The notes beneath the pieces were generated by a model, which did no database searches, was not told the origin of the DNA, and saw only the letters and a list, made by a program, of their open reading frames with translations. DNA of 64,000 nucleotides from CBDFKV01 sp965249035 (GTDB lineage: Bacteria; Pseudomonadota; Gammaproteobacteria; Arenicellales; Poriferihabitantaceae), in contig CBDFKV010000006.1 of the NCBI GenBank assembly GCA_965249035.1, positions 248,001 to 312,000 on the forward strand, read 5' to 3'. The translations under genes and the position numbers were made by a program. Shown in pieces: positions 36,561-45,963 of this stretch. The stretch's first letter is position 1, and every line of letters starts with the position of its first letter.

Positions 36561-38235
36561 CCTGATTCCGTGATTTAACGGAGGTGTTACCATAGGTAAC
36601 TCAATGATAACGCACAGATAATCAATTAAAATAGCAGCTTATAAAAACTCACCCAAGAGGTGATATTGATGCGCCGCTTCCAAATCATACAGTCCGCAAC
36701 ACAAACCTTCACTTCTCATTCCGGTTTAGCCTTGATCGGCTTGGCCATCAACAAATACACCACCCTCTCCAAGTCATTGCGCGCTATCAGCAAACGGCAC
36801 GGCATCCCCAACATCGAGTTGGTTCGCGCTTACGTAGGGCAACTGTGCGTCGGCAAAAGCGACTTTGACGCTATCGAGAATTTCCGCCATGATCGCTATT
36901 TCCGCCAGGCGCTGGGGATCAAGCAAATGCCTTCCTCATCCCGACTACGCCAACGTTTTGACCAAGATGCCACTGACTTTTCACCCCTGATAGAAAGCGC
37001 ATTCATTGAATTTATCCAGCAGACCAAAGCACCCGTTAGCGCCTTGCGCACGGGGCATATTCCACTCGACATGGATGTTTTCCCGATGGATAACAGCGGC
37101 ACCAAGAAGGAAGGTGTATCACGCACCTATAAGCAGCACGATGGCTATGCACCTATCGCCGCGTATTTGGGCCGGGAGGGCTGGAATATTGGTATTGAGC
37201 TGCGCGAAGGCAGTTGGCATTGCCAAAAAGAGTTTAGCTATGTGCTGGACCGGGTCTTGCCTCGCGCAAAGAGCCTTGCCAATGGCAGCCCTATCCTGTG
37301 TCGCCTGGATAGCGGGCATGATGCTAAAGAGAACCGTGCGCGCCTGATCGAAGAGGACATCGACTTTCTGATCAAATGGAATCCACGCAAGCAATCAGCT
37401 ACTGATTGGCTGGCGCAAGCGGAGCAATCCGATGTCACCCAGTGGAGTCAGCCCAGAGCAGGCAAGAGAATCGGCCTTTACAGCCAAACAGTCGAAGAAA
37501 CCTCGGGCGCCAAGAGCTATCAGTGTCGCCGCGTAATCCGCATTACTAAACGCACGATCGACAAAAAAGGCCAGAGATTATTGATTCCACAGATTAAGCT
37601 CGAAGGTTGGTGGACGACGCTGCCCGCAACAGAATACGACGACCAAACTATCATCAGTTTGTATCAAGATCACGCCACCAGCGAGCAATTCCATAGCGAA
37701 TTCAAGACCGACCTCGATCTGGAGCGACTGCCTTCCGGCGAGTTCGACACCAACGATCTGATCCTAACGCTGGGCGCATTGTCCTACAACATTTTGCGCT
37801 GGATCGGCTTGATGGGACTAACTGGCGACTTATCCCCGGTACGCCACCCGGCCAAACGGCGGAGAATTCGTACCGTGATGCAGGAATTAATGTATCTGGC
37901 GGCACGAGTTGTCGAAACGGGCAGGCAACTGAAACTGACATTCAGCAACTATTGCCCCGCTTTTGGTGCATACGCGCGGGTGTACAGCCGGCTTGAGTAC
38001 GGATAAGCAGCCTCCAGGAGAAGGACGCTGCCAAAAATCACTGCGGCTGATCTTGCCGAGGGCTTGGCGTGTGAACGGGCGCGCAAAAGGCAAAAATCGG
38101 GGTGTGCTTCTCTAAATTAACGCCAAAAATGCTCTCAATTTATGACCAACCCATAGAAGCAAGCTAAGGCTTGCTTTTGGTCACCCGCGTTTTGATGGAC
38201 TGGCGGTCCATATCTACTGGAGTCACTGATTCAGG
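36561..38235 (+). mobile_element. IS1380-family element, left copy (1675 bp)
   Basis: Ends CCTGATTCCGTGA and TCACTGATTCAGG are imperfect inverted repeats. It holds one transposase gene and about 230 bp of non-coding sequence downstream of it. Compared with the right copy I noticed one difference (C at 36863, T at 48676), synonymous. Confidence 0.93.
36669..38006 (+). CDS. IS1380-family transposase (left copy)
   Basis: 445 residues from the ATG at 36669, which has AGAGG 8-12 bases upstream; a GTG nine bases earlier lies too close to that site. DDE-type core with LDMDVFPMDNSGTKKEG (first Asp), LCRLDSGHDAKEN (second) and HATSEQFHSEFKTDLDLERL (Glu region). It has the usual length for IS1380. Confidence 0.93.
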   Translation: MRRFQIIQSATQTFTSHSGLALIGLAINKYTTLSKSLRAISKRHGIPNIELVRAYVGQLCVGKSDFDAIENFRHDRYFRQALGIKQMPSSSRLRQRFDQDATDFSPLIESAFIEFIQQTKAPVSALRTGHIPLDMDVFPMDNSGTKKEGVSRTYKQHDGYAPIAAYLGREGWNIGIELREGSWHCQKEFSYVLDRVLPRAKSLANGSPILCRLDSGHDAKENRARLIEEDIDFLIKWNPRKQSATDWLAQAEQSDVTQWSQPRAGKRIGLYSQTVEETSGAKSYQCRRVIRITKRTIDKKGQRLLIPQIKLEGWWTTLPATEYDDQTIISLYQDHATSEQFHSEFKTDLDLERLPSGEFDTNDLILTLGALSYNILRWIGLMGLTGDLSPVRHPAKRRRIRTVMQELMYLAARVVETGRQLKLTFSNYCPAFGAYARVYSRLEYG

Positions 38236-38278
38236 TTTAACCTAATGTTTGCGTTACTTTAAAGTCGATAATCTCAGG

Positions 38279-38920
38279 CTATGTGATGCCTGCAAGGTAG
38301 GCTATGGTCGCGAAGCAACAAAACATCAAGCCGATGACCGCGGCTATGGGACGTTGCCACCTCTCGAGTGTTCGTACGGCCGTACGAGTGGAAAATACCG
38401 TCGCAGTCACAGAGTGTAGCGAGATACCGAGCCCACCACATAGAAGAACTATAACTGCGAGAAACCAGTTCGGCGCAGTTGTTGGCACAAAGGATGTCAC
38501 TATCGCGCCGAAAAAGATTAGAGCCTTTGGGTTAGTCATTCCGATCAAGAATCCGTATTGAAAAGCCCACAAAGTTTCGACAGAGTGTATCTCATGGCTC
38601 CGGTGTTTTGCCTGTTCCATCGACGCACTAGACATCGCAGTTTTCAACGAATTAACCCCAAGCCAACCAAGATAGACGGCACCCACCAGCTTAAGAGCCA
38701 TAACAAAATCAGGAAATGCCTCAAGCATAGAAGAGGCTCCGAAGACGGCAAGCGTCGACCAAACCAATGAGGAAAAAGCGAGTCCTAAGCCTGTTACGAT
38801 GCCGAGGAGGCGTCCTCTTTCTATGGTAACCGAGATGACAGCGAGCATGTTTGGGCCAGGCGTTGCCCAGGCGAGAATATTTACGGCTATGATCGATGCT
38901 AGCGCAATCCTCAAGTCCAT
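38279..38920 (-). CDS. LysE/RhtB-family amino-acid exporter
   Basis: 213 residues with five to six membrane segments and the family N-terminal motif NILAWATPGPNMLAVI (TPGPN). Later LVGAVYLGWLGVNSLKTA and GFLIGMTNPKALIFFGAI are typical. LysE proteins export amino acids or analogues with proton motive force. It is the last gene of the leftward cargo operon and overlaps a 36-codon frame. In clusters for toxic amino acids such an exporter gives self-protection, which is the role inferred here. Confidence 0.92.
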   Translation of the reverse strand: MDLRIALASIIAVNILAWATPGPNMLAVISVTIERGRLLGIVTGLGLAFSSLVWSTLAVFGASSMLEAFPDFVMALKLVGAVYLGWLGVNSLKTAMSSASMEQAKHRSHEIHSVETLWAFQYGFLIGMTNPKALIFFGAIVTSFVPTTAPNWFLAVIVLLCGGLGISLHSVTATVFSTRTAVRTLERWQRPIAAVIGLMFCCFATIAYLAGIT

Positions 38921-39021
38921 GACGCGCAGACCTCGTCGCTGTAAATACCTCCTGGCTCAGTTTTCATTTGTGCCAGATCTAAACTGCGTTGCACGTTCTT
39001 TACCGAAGCCGGTCCAATCAT
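38911..39021 (-). CDS. 36-residue small ORF coupled to both neighbours
   Basis: ATG at 39021 overlaps the TGA of the PLP-enzyme gene (ATGA), and its own TGA at 38913-38911 lies inside the first codons of the LysE gene. The product starts IGPASVKNVQRSLDLAQM and includes KTEPGGIYSDEV. I do not recognise it. Coupling on both sides suggests it is translated, either as a small protein or as a leader for LysE. It could also be the end of a decayed gene. Confidence 0.4.
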   Translation of the reverse strand: MIGPASVKNVQRSLDLAQMKTEPGGIYSDEVCASWT

Positions 39022-40331
39022 GATAAGTCACCTGTAGAAGGGCTCTCAGATTTTAGTAAAGCCTGTGCGAGATCAGAAACTAGATCAACAGGGTCCTCAA
39101 GCCCAATACACAGCCGGACATAGCCCTCAGAGACGCCTGTTCGCCGGCGTTGCTCAGTTGAAAGCTGGGCCAGCATTGTTGAGGCGGGATGTATGGCGAG
39201 GCTACGTACGTCACCATTGTTAGCTACATGATCAAACAGGGAAAGCGCTTCGATAAAGCGCCGCCCTGCTGTCACCCCACCCGCGAGTTCGACCCCGATC
39301 ATGCCGCCAGCCCCATTTGCGAGTGAGGTTGCGGCCGCTTCGTCTAGACTGGGATATGTCACGTTCTCAATTTGCGGCTGTTTTCTAAGCCATCGCGCTA
39401 CCTTCAATGCGCTATCGGAGTGCCGTGCCATACGCAACGTAAGCGTTTCAGTGCCCTGAAGGATGAGAAACGCTGAGTGAGGACTGAGTACACCGCCGAG
39501 ATCCCGCAATACGACGAAACGTGCCCGAAGAGCCATTGGATCAACCTTGAGTCTCTCGCCAACTTCGCTCCACACTACCCCGCCATAGGCAGGATCTGGG
39601 GAGCATAGCAGTGGAAATCGTTCAGCCCGGGTCAACCAATCGATTTTACGTACGCTTAGGCATCCACCGAGCACAGCTCCCTGTCCAGCAATATATTTAG
39701 AGCAAGACAGAACTGTCGCAGTTGCGCCGAGAGCAAGTGGCGTAACGAGGCTGGGTGTCAACGTGTTATCCATTACTAGTGGTACGCCGATTGTGTTGCC
39801 AGCCTCAGCTACGTCCGAGATGGGAAACGGCAGGAGCATTGGATTAGATAACGTCTCTCCGTAAAACATGCGAGTTCGCACATCGGCGGCTTCCAAGAAA
39901 GCCTCGGGCGTATCGGACTCGACAAAGCGCACCTTGATACCCATCTGTGGCAGTGTCGCGCTAAACACAGCATAGGTGCCGCCGTAAAGATTGTGTGAGC
40001 TGACAATGTTGTCACCAGCACCAGCAAGCGCAAGCACTGCTAACATGAGCGCGGCCTTTCCGCTTGCAGCGCTTACTGCGTCCGTTCCGTCTTCGAGCTC
40101 GCATAGACGACGCTCCAGCGTGTCGTTCGTAGGGTTGGACGTGCGTCCGTACATATGGCCTCGACGAGCCAGGGAAAACAATTCCGCTGCATCGTCACAA
40201 CTGTCGAATTCAAATGCCGTCGTCTGGTAGATCGGAGTAACAATCGCGCCATTAGCGCCCTTTCTATCGTGGCCTGAACGGAGCATGCGTGTGCTTAGTC
40301 TATGATGTGGAGCATTGTATAATCTGGACAT
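39018..40331 (-). CDS. PLP-dependent trans-sulfuration enzyme (O-acetylhomoserine sulfhydrylase/cystathionine gamma-synthase type)
   Basis: 437 residues with GGAGG upstream of the ATG. Visible: YGR at 61-63, SAASGKAALMLAVLAL (phosphate-binding region), VMDNT around D188 (pyridine-nitrogen Asp) and the PLP lysine K212 in LSCSKYIAGQG. The family performs gamma-replacement or elimination on O-acyl-homoserine or methionine-type substrates. In this operon it could install a side chain on a homoserine-derived building block. A housekeeping methionine enzyme is less likely given the setting. The gene lies 165 bp after CaiB. Confidence 0.88.
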   Translation of the reverse strand: MSRLYNAPHHRLSTRMLRSGHDRKGANGAIVTPIYQTTAFEFDSCDDAAELFSLARRGHMYGRTSNPTNDTLERRLCELEDGTDAVSAASGKAALMLAVLALAGAGDNIVSSHNLYGGTYAVFSATLPQMGIKVRFVESDTPEAFLEAADVRTRMFYGETLSNPMLLPFPISDVAEAGNTIGVPLVMDNTLTPSLVTPLALGATATVLSCSKYIAGQGAVLGGCLSVRKIDWLTRAERFPLLCSPDPAYGGVVWSEVGERLKVDPMALRARFVVLRDLGGVLSPHSAFLILQGTETLTLRMARHSDSALKVARWLRKQPQIENVTYPSLDEAAATSLANGAGGMIGVELAGGVTAGRRFIEALSLFDHVANNGDVRSLAIHPASTMLAQLSTEQRRRTGVSEGYVRLCIGLEDPVDLVSDLAQALLKSESPSTGDLS

Positions 40332-40496
40332 TAGCTAACTTTTTCCTCCAAAAATAGTTTCATCCTACCATTCAGCAGGCATGCAATCTACCAGCTCCAA
40401 TGATAGGTGATACGCAAGATACCGTATAAATCCGACTGACACACAAACAGAAGCCTAATGATATCTGCTCTACAAGGTTGCAGTTGCTCATGTGCA

Positions 40497-41846
40497 CTAC
40501 CATTTTGGTGGGTGTCGCCGCAAGCAACCTGATGGTACGTCCCAGTGCATGGGCGCGTTTGGCACCGAAACTGGAGGGTGTAGACGTTTCAAATCACCCC
40601 AATCGCTGCGTTCGATGACATCTACAAAATCAGTGCCCCTAAGTGGGCGGATTGCAGCTGGGGTTTGAGGTCTGCCTTTGGCGTTACATAATAACAGTGA
40701 GATGCGCGCAAGAGAAGTTCGAGCAGACATGATCTGGCCCATCTGGGCTCGGCACAGAGCCTCAAAAATACTTGCCGCCATCAGATGACCCGCCGCATGG
40801 TCCAAAGCCTGCACGGACAGTTTGCCTGGGCTGCCATTGGCGTCACTGCAAATGTCTGCAATGCCAGAGCTGAATTGGACCAAGCTATCAAACCCGCGTC
40901 GCTTTGCCCATGGCCCTTGCCATCCATAGGCGCTGAGACTAACATCTATAAGTACCGGGTTGATCTGGTCCAGACGCCCCTGATCATAGCCGAGACGTGC
41001 TAAAGCCCCTGGCCGGTATCCGTGAACTAGAATATCAGCCTTTTTTAGCAAGCCCTCAAAAACTTGCTTGTCACTGAATTTGTGAAGATCAAGCCCCGCA
41101 CACCGTTTTCCTATAGTAGTGTCGTGCAAAAGGCCTGGATCATCCCAGCTTTCGGGATCAATTCGCAAGACGTGGGCCCCGTACCCGGCAAGCGTGCGTG
41201 TGGCGACAGGCCCCGCAAGAACCCTAGTTAGATCAAGCACTTTTAGATGAGACAAAGGTCTATCAGAGCAATAGTCAGCAAAACGCAGCCTGTCTGGAGC
41301 TGGAGCTGTTTTTTCAGCCCACTCAATCAGTGGAGCCTCAGCCACAGCACGCCCTTGTGGATGATTACGCCAGCTGTCCCAACTAATCATTTGCGCCGCG
41401 GCCCCACCATTTTTGATGATCCGTGCCTCAAGGTCGGCCACTTTTTGATTGGCTACCACTGCGGTAGCAGCCTCTTTACTAGATACATTTCCAAGGACTT
41501 TAATCGCCACAGCTTTGTGATGTGAAGCATTGGTGTGTAGTCTAATCCAGCCGTCCACCCCTTTAAAGCTGGTGGATAGTGGGTCCCATAGATCGGGCGG
41601 CCTCCAACCAAGCGGTTTACAAGAGGTCACGCTCCAAAATCCACAGAGCCGGCCATCTACAGTAACTTCCTGAGACGATTGACCTCGCAGCTTCGCAAGC
41701 GCAACTGCAGCTAAACCCGTTGTTTCTGCCAACAGTTCGGACACAGGTAGTGGGCCAGGCAATCGGCCCTCATAGCTGATGGTTGGGGCAATGACATCAG
41801 CTTGAAACAGTGATCTGCTGAGTTGGCTCCAAAAAACTTGTTTCAT
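40497..41846 (-). CDS. CaiB/BaiF-family (class III) CoA-transferase
   Basis: 449 residues with GAGAGGAG before the ATG. The second half contains the family core LSHLKVLDLTRVLAGPVATRTLAGYGAHVLRI, in which the catalytic Asp follows further on, and VLIDVSLSAYGWQGPWAKRRGFDSLVQ. The first half is a diverged extension (LPGPLPVSELLAETTGLAAVAL) rather than a second canonical copy. The family moves CoA between carboxylic acids. It may activate an acid intermediate of the pathway, or, if degenerate, work as an acyl-transfer or dehydratase-type enzyme. Confidence 0.8.
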   Translation of the reverse strand: MKQVFWSQLSRSLFQADVIAPTISYEGRLPGPLPVSELLAETTGLAAVALAKLRGQSSQEVTVDGRLCGFWSVTSCKPLGWRPPDLWDPLSTSFKGVDGWIRLHTNASHHKAVAIKVLGNVSSKEAATAVVANQKVADLEARIIKNGGAAAQMISWDSWRNHPQGRAVAEAPLIEWAEKTAPAPDRLRFADYCSDRPLSHLKVLDLTRVLAGPVATRTLAGYGAHVLRIDPESWDDPGLLHDTTIGKRCAGLDLHKFSDKQVFEGLLKKADILVHGYRPGALARLGYDQGRLDQINPVLIDVSLSAYGWQGPWAKRRGFDSLVQFSSGIADICSDANGSPGKLSVQALDHAAGHLMAASIFEALCRAQMGQIMSARTSLARISLLLCNAKGRPQTPAAIRPLRGTDFVDVIERSDWGDLKRLHPPVSVPNAPMHWDVPSGCLRRHPPKW

Positions 41847-42232
41847 AAATTAACGCTCCTCTCTGAAAAATCAGTAACTGTGTGCGTCACAGATTCCGTC
41901 CGATGCATCAATATCGTGGACCTTTATCGGGTTGCATCCGCTGAATGTATGCAGCAAGCACACCCCCAGAGTGGTAGTATTCAAACTCTTGTCTGGTTGT
42001 TTTTCACAGTTCACCTTTGCTGGAAAAGCTGACTTCCTGCCCTTTATCAGCTTTGCCAGTTGCCAATGCTTTAAAGACACATGCCGGAGTTTCGTGGCGG
42101 AGCATGTTCTCTGATAGAATACGTGGAGTTCCTGACTGTTTACTATTAGGGTCAAAGCCGGTTTGGGCCAGATCCGAGATAACATAAGTCTGGCGACCGA
42201 TCTCCAGAAATCGGTGGACGGGAGTGAAGTGA
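41847..42232 (-). other. 386-bp gap with a decayed or frameshifted reading frame
   Basis: Two leftward frames compete. One starts at a GTG (42236) overlapping the PrpF stop and runs 121 codons to 41871. The other, without a start codon, reads HFTPVHRFLEIGRQTYVISD onward for about 70 codons to a TGA. The second looks more protein-like. A frameshifted or eroded gene is the best reading; I cannot name it. The CaiB ribosome site lies at its end. Confidence 0.35.
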
Positions 42233-43387
42233 TCACGCGAGATAAGCTGTACCCTCCAGAAGCAGGCGTGCGGTGCGGCCGATGCTGGCCTTCGTCACAA
42301 TGATACTTTGTCCGACTTCACTTACCTCAGTATCAACACTCAGATACCCACTGGGATGGCCTATGCGTAGTTCTGTTGGACAACGCGATTTCGAACCAAA
42401 ACCATCGGCAACAGTTCCTTTGATACGGGCGGCAATCGCAGTACCGATTGCGCCGGTGCCAGGATAAGCCTTAGAGAAAGCCCGACGCGAGTACGACCAG
42501 GCCAGAAGGTCATGTGTGTCTGCCGGGATGTCCATACCGTTTAAATCACGATAATCTTGAGGCGGCGTGAGCAAATGCAGCAGTGGATTGACACTGCGCC
42601 GAACCGCTTGTGCTACGGTGTTAGTTGAGGCCATGCCTAGCCGTAACATGACCGCGGTTCGGATTTGATCCAGACGATCTAGTAGGGTGTCTTCCATCTG
42701 CAACTGTCCAACGTTTTTTGTCAGATTCATATCCAGATCCTCTGCCCACACCAGCACATTCAGGTTTGCCATATCGATGATACTGATACGAAGGACGGTG
42801 CTGTTCGACAAGTTAAGATGTTCTTGTCGCACACCCGTTGGGAAGAGACCGCGATTTAGGCTAGAACCGACGAAATCCGCGAAATCAAGGTTAATTCTGG
42901 GGCCGGTTCCAGGAACGCCACCGATAGCAAATTCGCCCTGTTGGGCTGGTTGATTACCGGATAATGGCACCGTTGCCAAAAGGCGTCGCCCAGTATTAGC
43001 CTGTTCGATAGCAATGTGACGTAGATTGCCATCCTTGCGGCCAAGGCAATCTATCGCTGCAAAGAGCGCAGCGCCAGCACTGATATTTCCACAGTTGGAG
43101 TCCCAATCTACATCCGGAAACTCGGTGCCGACTTGGGCAAATAAATAGGAGATATCACAGTCAGACCGCGTTGGTGGCGCCATGACTGCCATCTTGCTTG
43201 TCAGTTTGTCGCCACCGCCTAAGCCGTCGATCTGGCGAATGTCGGGTGTGCCGAACAGGCGTAGAGTTCCCAGATCGCGCTCGCAGCCGGCTGGGGGTAG
43301 ATCCTGTACCCTTACGAAGATCCCTTTTGATGAGCCCCCCCTGATGATTTTGATCGGTAGACGATTTTGTGACGTGTTGTGGTTCAT
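42233..43387 (-). CDS. PrpF-family isomerase (methylaconitate/oxalomesaconate tautomerase-like)
   Basis: 384 residues. N-terminal IKIIRGGSSKGIFVRVQDLP, the loop IDGLGGGDKLTSKMAVM and SNCGNISAGAALFAAID are hallmarks of the PrpF/DapF-fold group. The C-terminus ends in the expected GRTARLLLEGTAYLA, so the protein is complete. Known members isomerise double bonds of aconitate-like or oxalomesaconate acids. Beside an isopropylmalate-synthase-like enzyme, it may rearrange an unsaturated tricarboxylate-type intermediate. Confidence 0.88.
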   Translation of the reverse strand: MNHNTSQNRLPIKIIRGGSSKGIFVRVQDLPPAGCERDLGTLRLFGTPDIRQIDGLGGGDKLTSKMAVMAPPTRSDCDISYLFAQVGTEFPDVDWDSNCGNISAGAALFAAIDCLGRKDGNLRHIAIEQANTGRRLLATVPLSGNQPAQQGEFAIGGVPGTGPRINLDFADFVGSSLNRGLFPTGVRQEHLNLSNSTVLRISIIDMANLNVLVWAEDLDMNLTKNVGQLQMEDTLLDRLDQIRTAVMLRLGMASTNTVAQAVRRSVNPLLHLLTPPQDYRDLNGMDIPADTHDLLAWSYSRRAFSKAYPGTGAIGTAIAARIKGTVADGFGSKSRCPTELRIGHPSGYLSVDTEVSEVGQSIIVTKASIGRTARLLLEGTAYLA

Positions 43388-43460
43388 TTCATGAGCCTAG
43401 AATATCAGTGTACAGTGCGTCAGGATCCACGCAACGTTAGCGTGTCAATAACTTGTCAAT

Positions 43461-45161
43461 TCACTTAAAACGTTTTTCCTGAGTTAGCCAGCGCGACCAG
43501 AATATGAGCGACATCAACGCTAAGGCTAAATCTATGGCAGGAGCCTTGCCTGCCTTAGCATCGCGCTGAACCAACGTAATTCCTTCTTCACGTATACCAA
43601 AAGAGCGCAAAACTGGGATGCCCTCTTTCAAGTTGTCTGAAACCCAGCCCTTTAAAGAAGTCTGCAGCCATTGCGTAATTGGTGCACGAAATGGACGTTT
43701 TATCTGCCATGGACCGTCAAGTTTGCTAAGTTCTGGAAAGGCGGCGCGCAACAGCGGTTTACTTTGAATACCAACCATATGCTCTTCCGCGCCGATGTCC
43801 AAAGCCAGATCCGGGACACTCCCATGCAGAAATGGGGTACGCCCCTCAATGGATCGTGTCATAAGAAGCTGGTCGGCACGACGTAAAAGCGGTTCTAAGC
43901 TATGGTCCAGCTCAATGTGACGTAGATGATCCATCGGGGTGACGTCATCGCGCATGGGATAGATCGCCTCGAAAGTATTCCGACATTTATCCACGAAACC
44001 ATTACCATAAAGCGCTTTAAGATAATGATGGCGACTGTCCGGTAGCATGAAGCGAAACGCAAATTCTGATTGCGTCGTGTCGATATTGCGATAGCTGGAA
44101 TACCCCATAAAAAGCTCATCGGCGCCTTCACCAACTTGCAAGACAACTATACCGGCTGCTTTTGCGGCATCGGCCAAGGCGCCATATAAAGGAACCGATG
44201 ATAAACAGGTCGGCTCACCTAGCTCTTGTGGCGCTTGCTCGAAACCTTTAGCGAAAAGCTCTGGAGTAACAGTGATCGTTGAATGCAACCAGGTTTTTGC
44301 AGCAGGGGCTGCGATCTGAAGTTCGGACAGATCTGCGATCCCGTCTTCGGCGCCTTCAACCAGAACGCTGACAGTACGAATATCCTTAATTCCCATTTGT
44401 GCAAGCTGATGCGCCAGAATCGTGGAATCCAATCCCCCGCTGACCGCAAGGCCCATTGTTCGGTCTGACGGTAGCACACGGCGCAAAGAATCCTGTATCA
44501 TCTTGCGCAGATGCTTTGGATCATAGTTGGTGATGGGGTCTCGCTGAACGAAACTTGTCTGGGTAAAAATTCCACCATCTAGTAGCGTCAACTTGGTTCC
44601 GCGCGGCACAGGTGAGATACTCTCGAATAACGATCCACCATCAATGGGGCGACCAAAAGCAAGAAATTGTTGAATCGCTTCGTAACGTGGACGATCAGCG
44701 CCGAACGCCTGCAAAAGGCCATCGATTGTCGAGGCAATGGCAACCCCGTTTGCCAATTGCCGAGACCATATCGGCTTGATTCCGAACGGATCGCGCCAGA
44801 TATCTATAGAACTCGAAGCTTCGTCAAAGTGGGCCATGGCATACATGCCGTCAATATCATGACCAGTGCTGGAACAAAGCGCTCTGACCTCACCTTCACC
44901 ACCTGCAGGCAAGGCATCCTGAAACCAATAGATCTCGCCATTATAGGCAGCGGCCTGACCATTTCCTAGGAGAATCGGTTCGGGCTCTCTCCGATCCGCG
45001 CGCACACGGAGCCGTACCATGCCAACTCCAGCTGTCGCGTTCATGGCAATACCAGTCCCGTTTGGACCTCTGGCAATCTGAGCCTGATTTATTTTTTCGA
45101 GCGCCTGCGTTACAAAATCAGGTGAAGCAGAGCGAAGGCTTATGGCGCCAATCCCACACAT
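43461..45161 (-). CDS. Asparagine-synthetase-B-like amidotransferase/ligase
   Basis: 566 residues. Glutaminase domain first, with Cys2 (CGIGAISL), RGPNGTG and YNGEIYWF, so ammonia can be drawn from glutamine. The ATP-pyrophosphatase domain carries the PP-motif AVSGGLDSTILAHQ (SGGxDS), LQVGEGADELFMGY and SIEGRTPFLHG. Such enzymes amidate carboxylates through acyl-adenylates. Relatives with a lost Cys2 close beta-lactams, but Cys2 is kept here, so amide formation is favoured. It is tightly packed with the methyltransferase gene (7 bp). Its place in a non-housekeeping operon implies a specialised substrate. Confidence 0.88.
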   Translation of the reverse strand: MCGIGAISLRSASPDFVTQALEKINQAQIARGPNGTGIAMNATAGVGMVRLRVRADRREPEPILLGNGQAAAYNGEIYWFQDALPAGGEGEVRALCSSTGHDIDGMYAMAHFDEASSSIDIWRDPFGIKPIWSRQLANGVAIASTIDGLLQAFGADRPRYEAIQQFLAFGRPIDGGSLFESISPVPRGTKLTLLDGGIFTQTSFVQRDPITNYDPKHLRKMIQDSLRRVLPSDRTMGLAVSGGLDSTILAHQLAQMGIKDIRTVSVLVEGAEDGIADLSELQIAAPAAKTWLHSTITVTPELFAKGFEQAPQELGEPTCLSSVPLYGALADAAKAAGIVVLQVGEGADELFMGYSSYRNIDTTQSEFAFRFMLPDSRHHYLKALYGNGFVDKCRNTFEAIYPMRDDVTPMDHLRHIELDHSLEPLLRRADQLLMTRSIEGRTPFLHGSVPDLALDIGAEEHMVGIQSKPLLRAAFPELSKLDGPWQIKRPFRAPITQWLQTSLKGWVSDNLKEGIPVLRSFGIREEGITLVQRDAKAGKAPAIDLALALMSLIFWSRWLTQEKRFK

Positions 45162-45168
45162 TCAAAGG

Positions 45169-45933
45169 CTACTTCGCACGAAAATTGTAGAGATTAGTAG
45201 AAATCGCGTCGGGAAAATCATGAACGCCGACGACCTCTATGGGCTTACCACTGGGAACTGTGATCTGAGAGGCAAGCATGATAATATCTTCGTGTTCAAA
45301 CCGTTTTTCTGCGGCCCGACCTCGATACCATTCTAACAAAAGATTCGCGTCGATATCCCCATGCTCCAAAAGTGCATCATCCAAAACGGTGCCAGCGTTG
45401 GAAAAGTCAATGGTGCGAGTCTGCGCGTCAAAGAAGTCGTCAAGCGTGCCACGTTTTTTACCAAGCTCAATCATCTTGAGATCCATAGGATAAAAACCCA
45501 ACTTAATCGATGCGCGTACTTCGCCTTTCTCGGCCATAGCACACATATTGTTGAGAGCTTTCTCGGATTCATTGGCATCAAAACGATTCACTAGGCGATC
45601 GTTCAGAACGAAATCCTGAGATGCAATCTTGCTCGTATCCATAGGCGCACAGATATCCAGCTGCTCGATCATCACAGCCGGATCCGAGATCGCATCCCGT
45701 AGCGACGCACACATTCCTTGTGAAAAGTCATAAACCGTGACCTTTGTACCGCGTTCAATTAGTAGGCAAGCTAGCTCCTTAGTTGTTGCACCAATCACAC
45801 AGACTCTGTCCCCAGGCTGGATACCTTTGGTAAAAAGATCCATTTCATAGGTGCTGGGTTTTGCGCTTTTGCGGCCCTGTTCCCAGAAGAGGCTGCCAAT
45901 CTTGTCCCAGGCGAAGGCTTTTGAGTTAGACAT
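45169..45933 (-). CDS. Class I SAM-dependent methyltransferase-like protein
   Basis: 254 residues from the ATG at 45933 (a TTG three codons upstream is possible). The Rossmann start is atypical: GDRVCVIGATTKELACLLIE followed by VTVYDFSQGM (acidic end of beta-2) and SQDFVLNDRLVNRF (motif near beta-4). The fold is likely, but the glycine-rich loop is degenerate. It may methylate, or act in another way on, an intermediate of the operon. It lies between the condensing enzyme and the AsnB-like enzyme. Confidence 0.65.
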   Translation of the reverse strand: MSNSKAFAWDKIGSLFWEQGRKSAKPSTYEMDLFTKGIQPGDRVCVIGATTKELACLLIERGTKVTVYDFSQGMCASLRDAISDPAVMIEQLDICAPMDTSKIASQDFVLNDRLVNRFDANESEKALNNMCAMAEKGEVRASIKLGFYPMDLKMIELGKKRGTLDDFFDAQTRTIDFSNAGTVLDDALLEHGDIDANLLLEWYRGRAAEKRFEHEDIIMLASQITVPSGKPIEVVGVHDFPDAISTNLYNFRAK

Positions 45934-45963
45934 GTTATTCAAATTTCAATTGATGGCTGAAGG

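Noticed and set aside
36561..38235. Independent insertion of the left IS1380 copy
   Set aside because: GATT on the left and TTTA on the right do not match; the duplication pairs with the right copy's outer flank.
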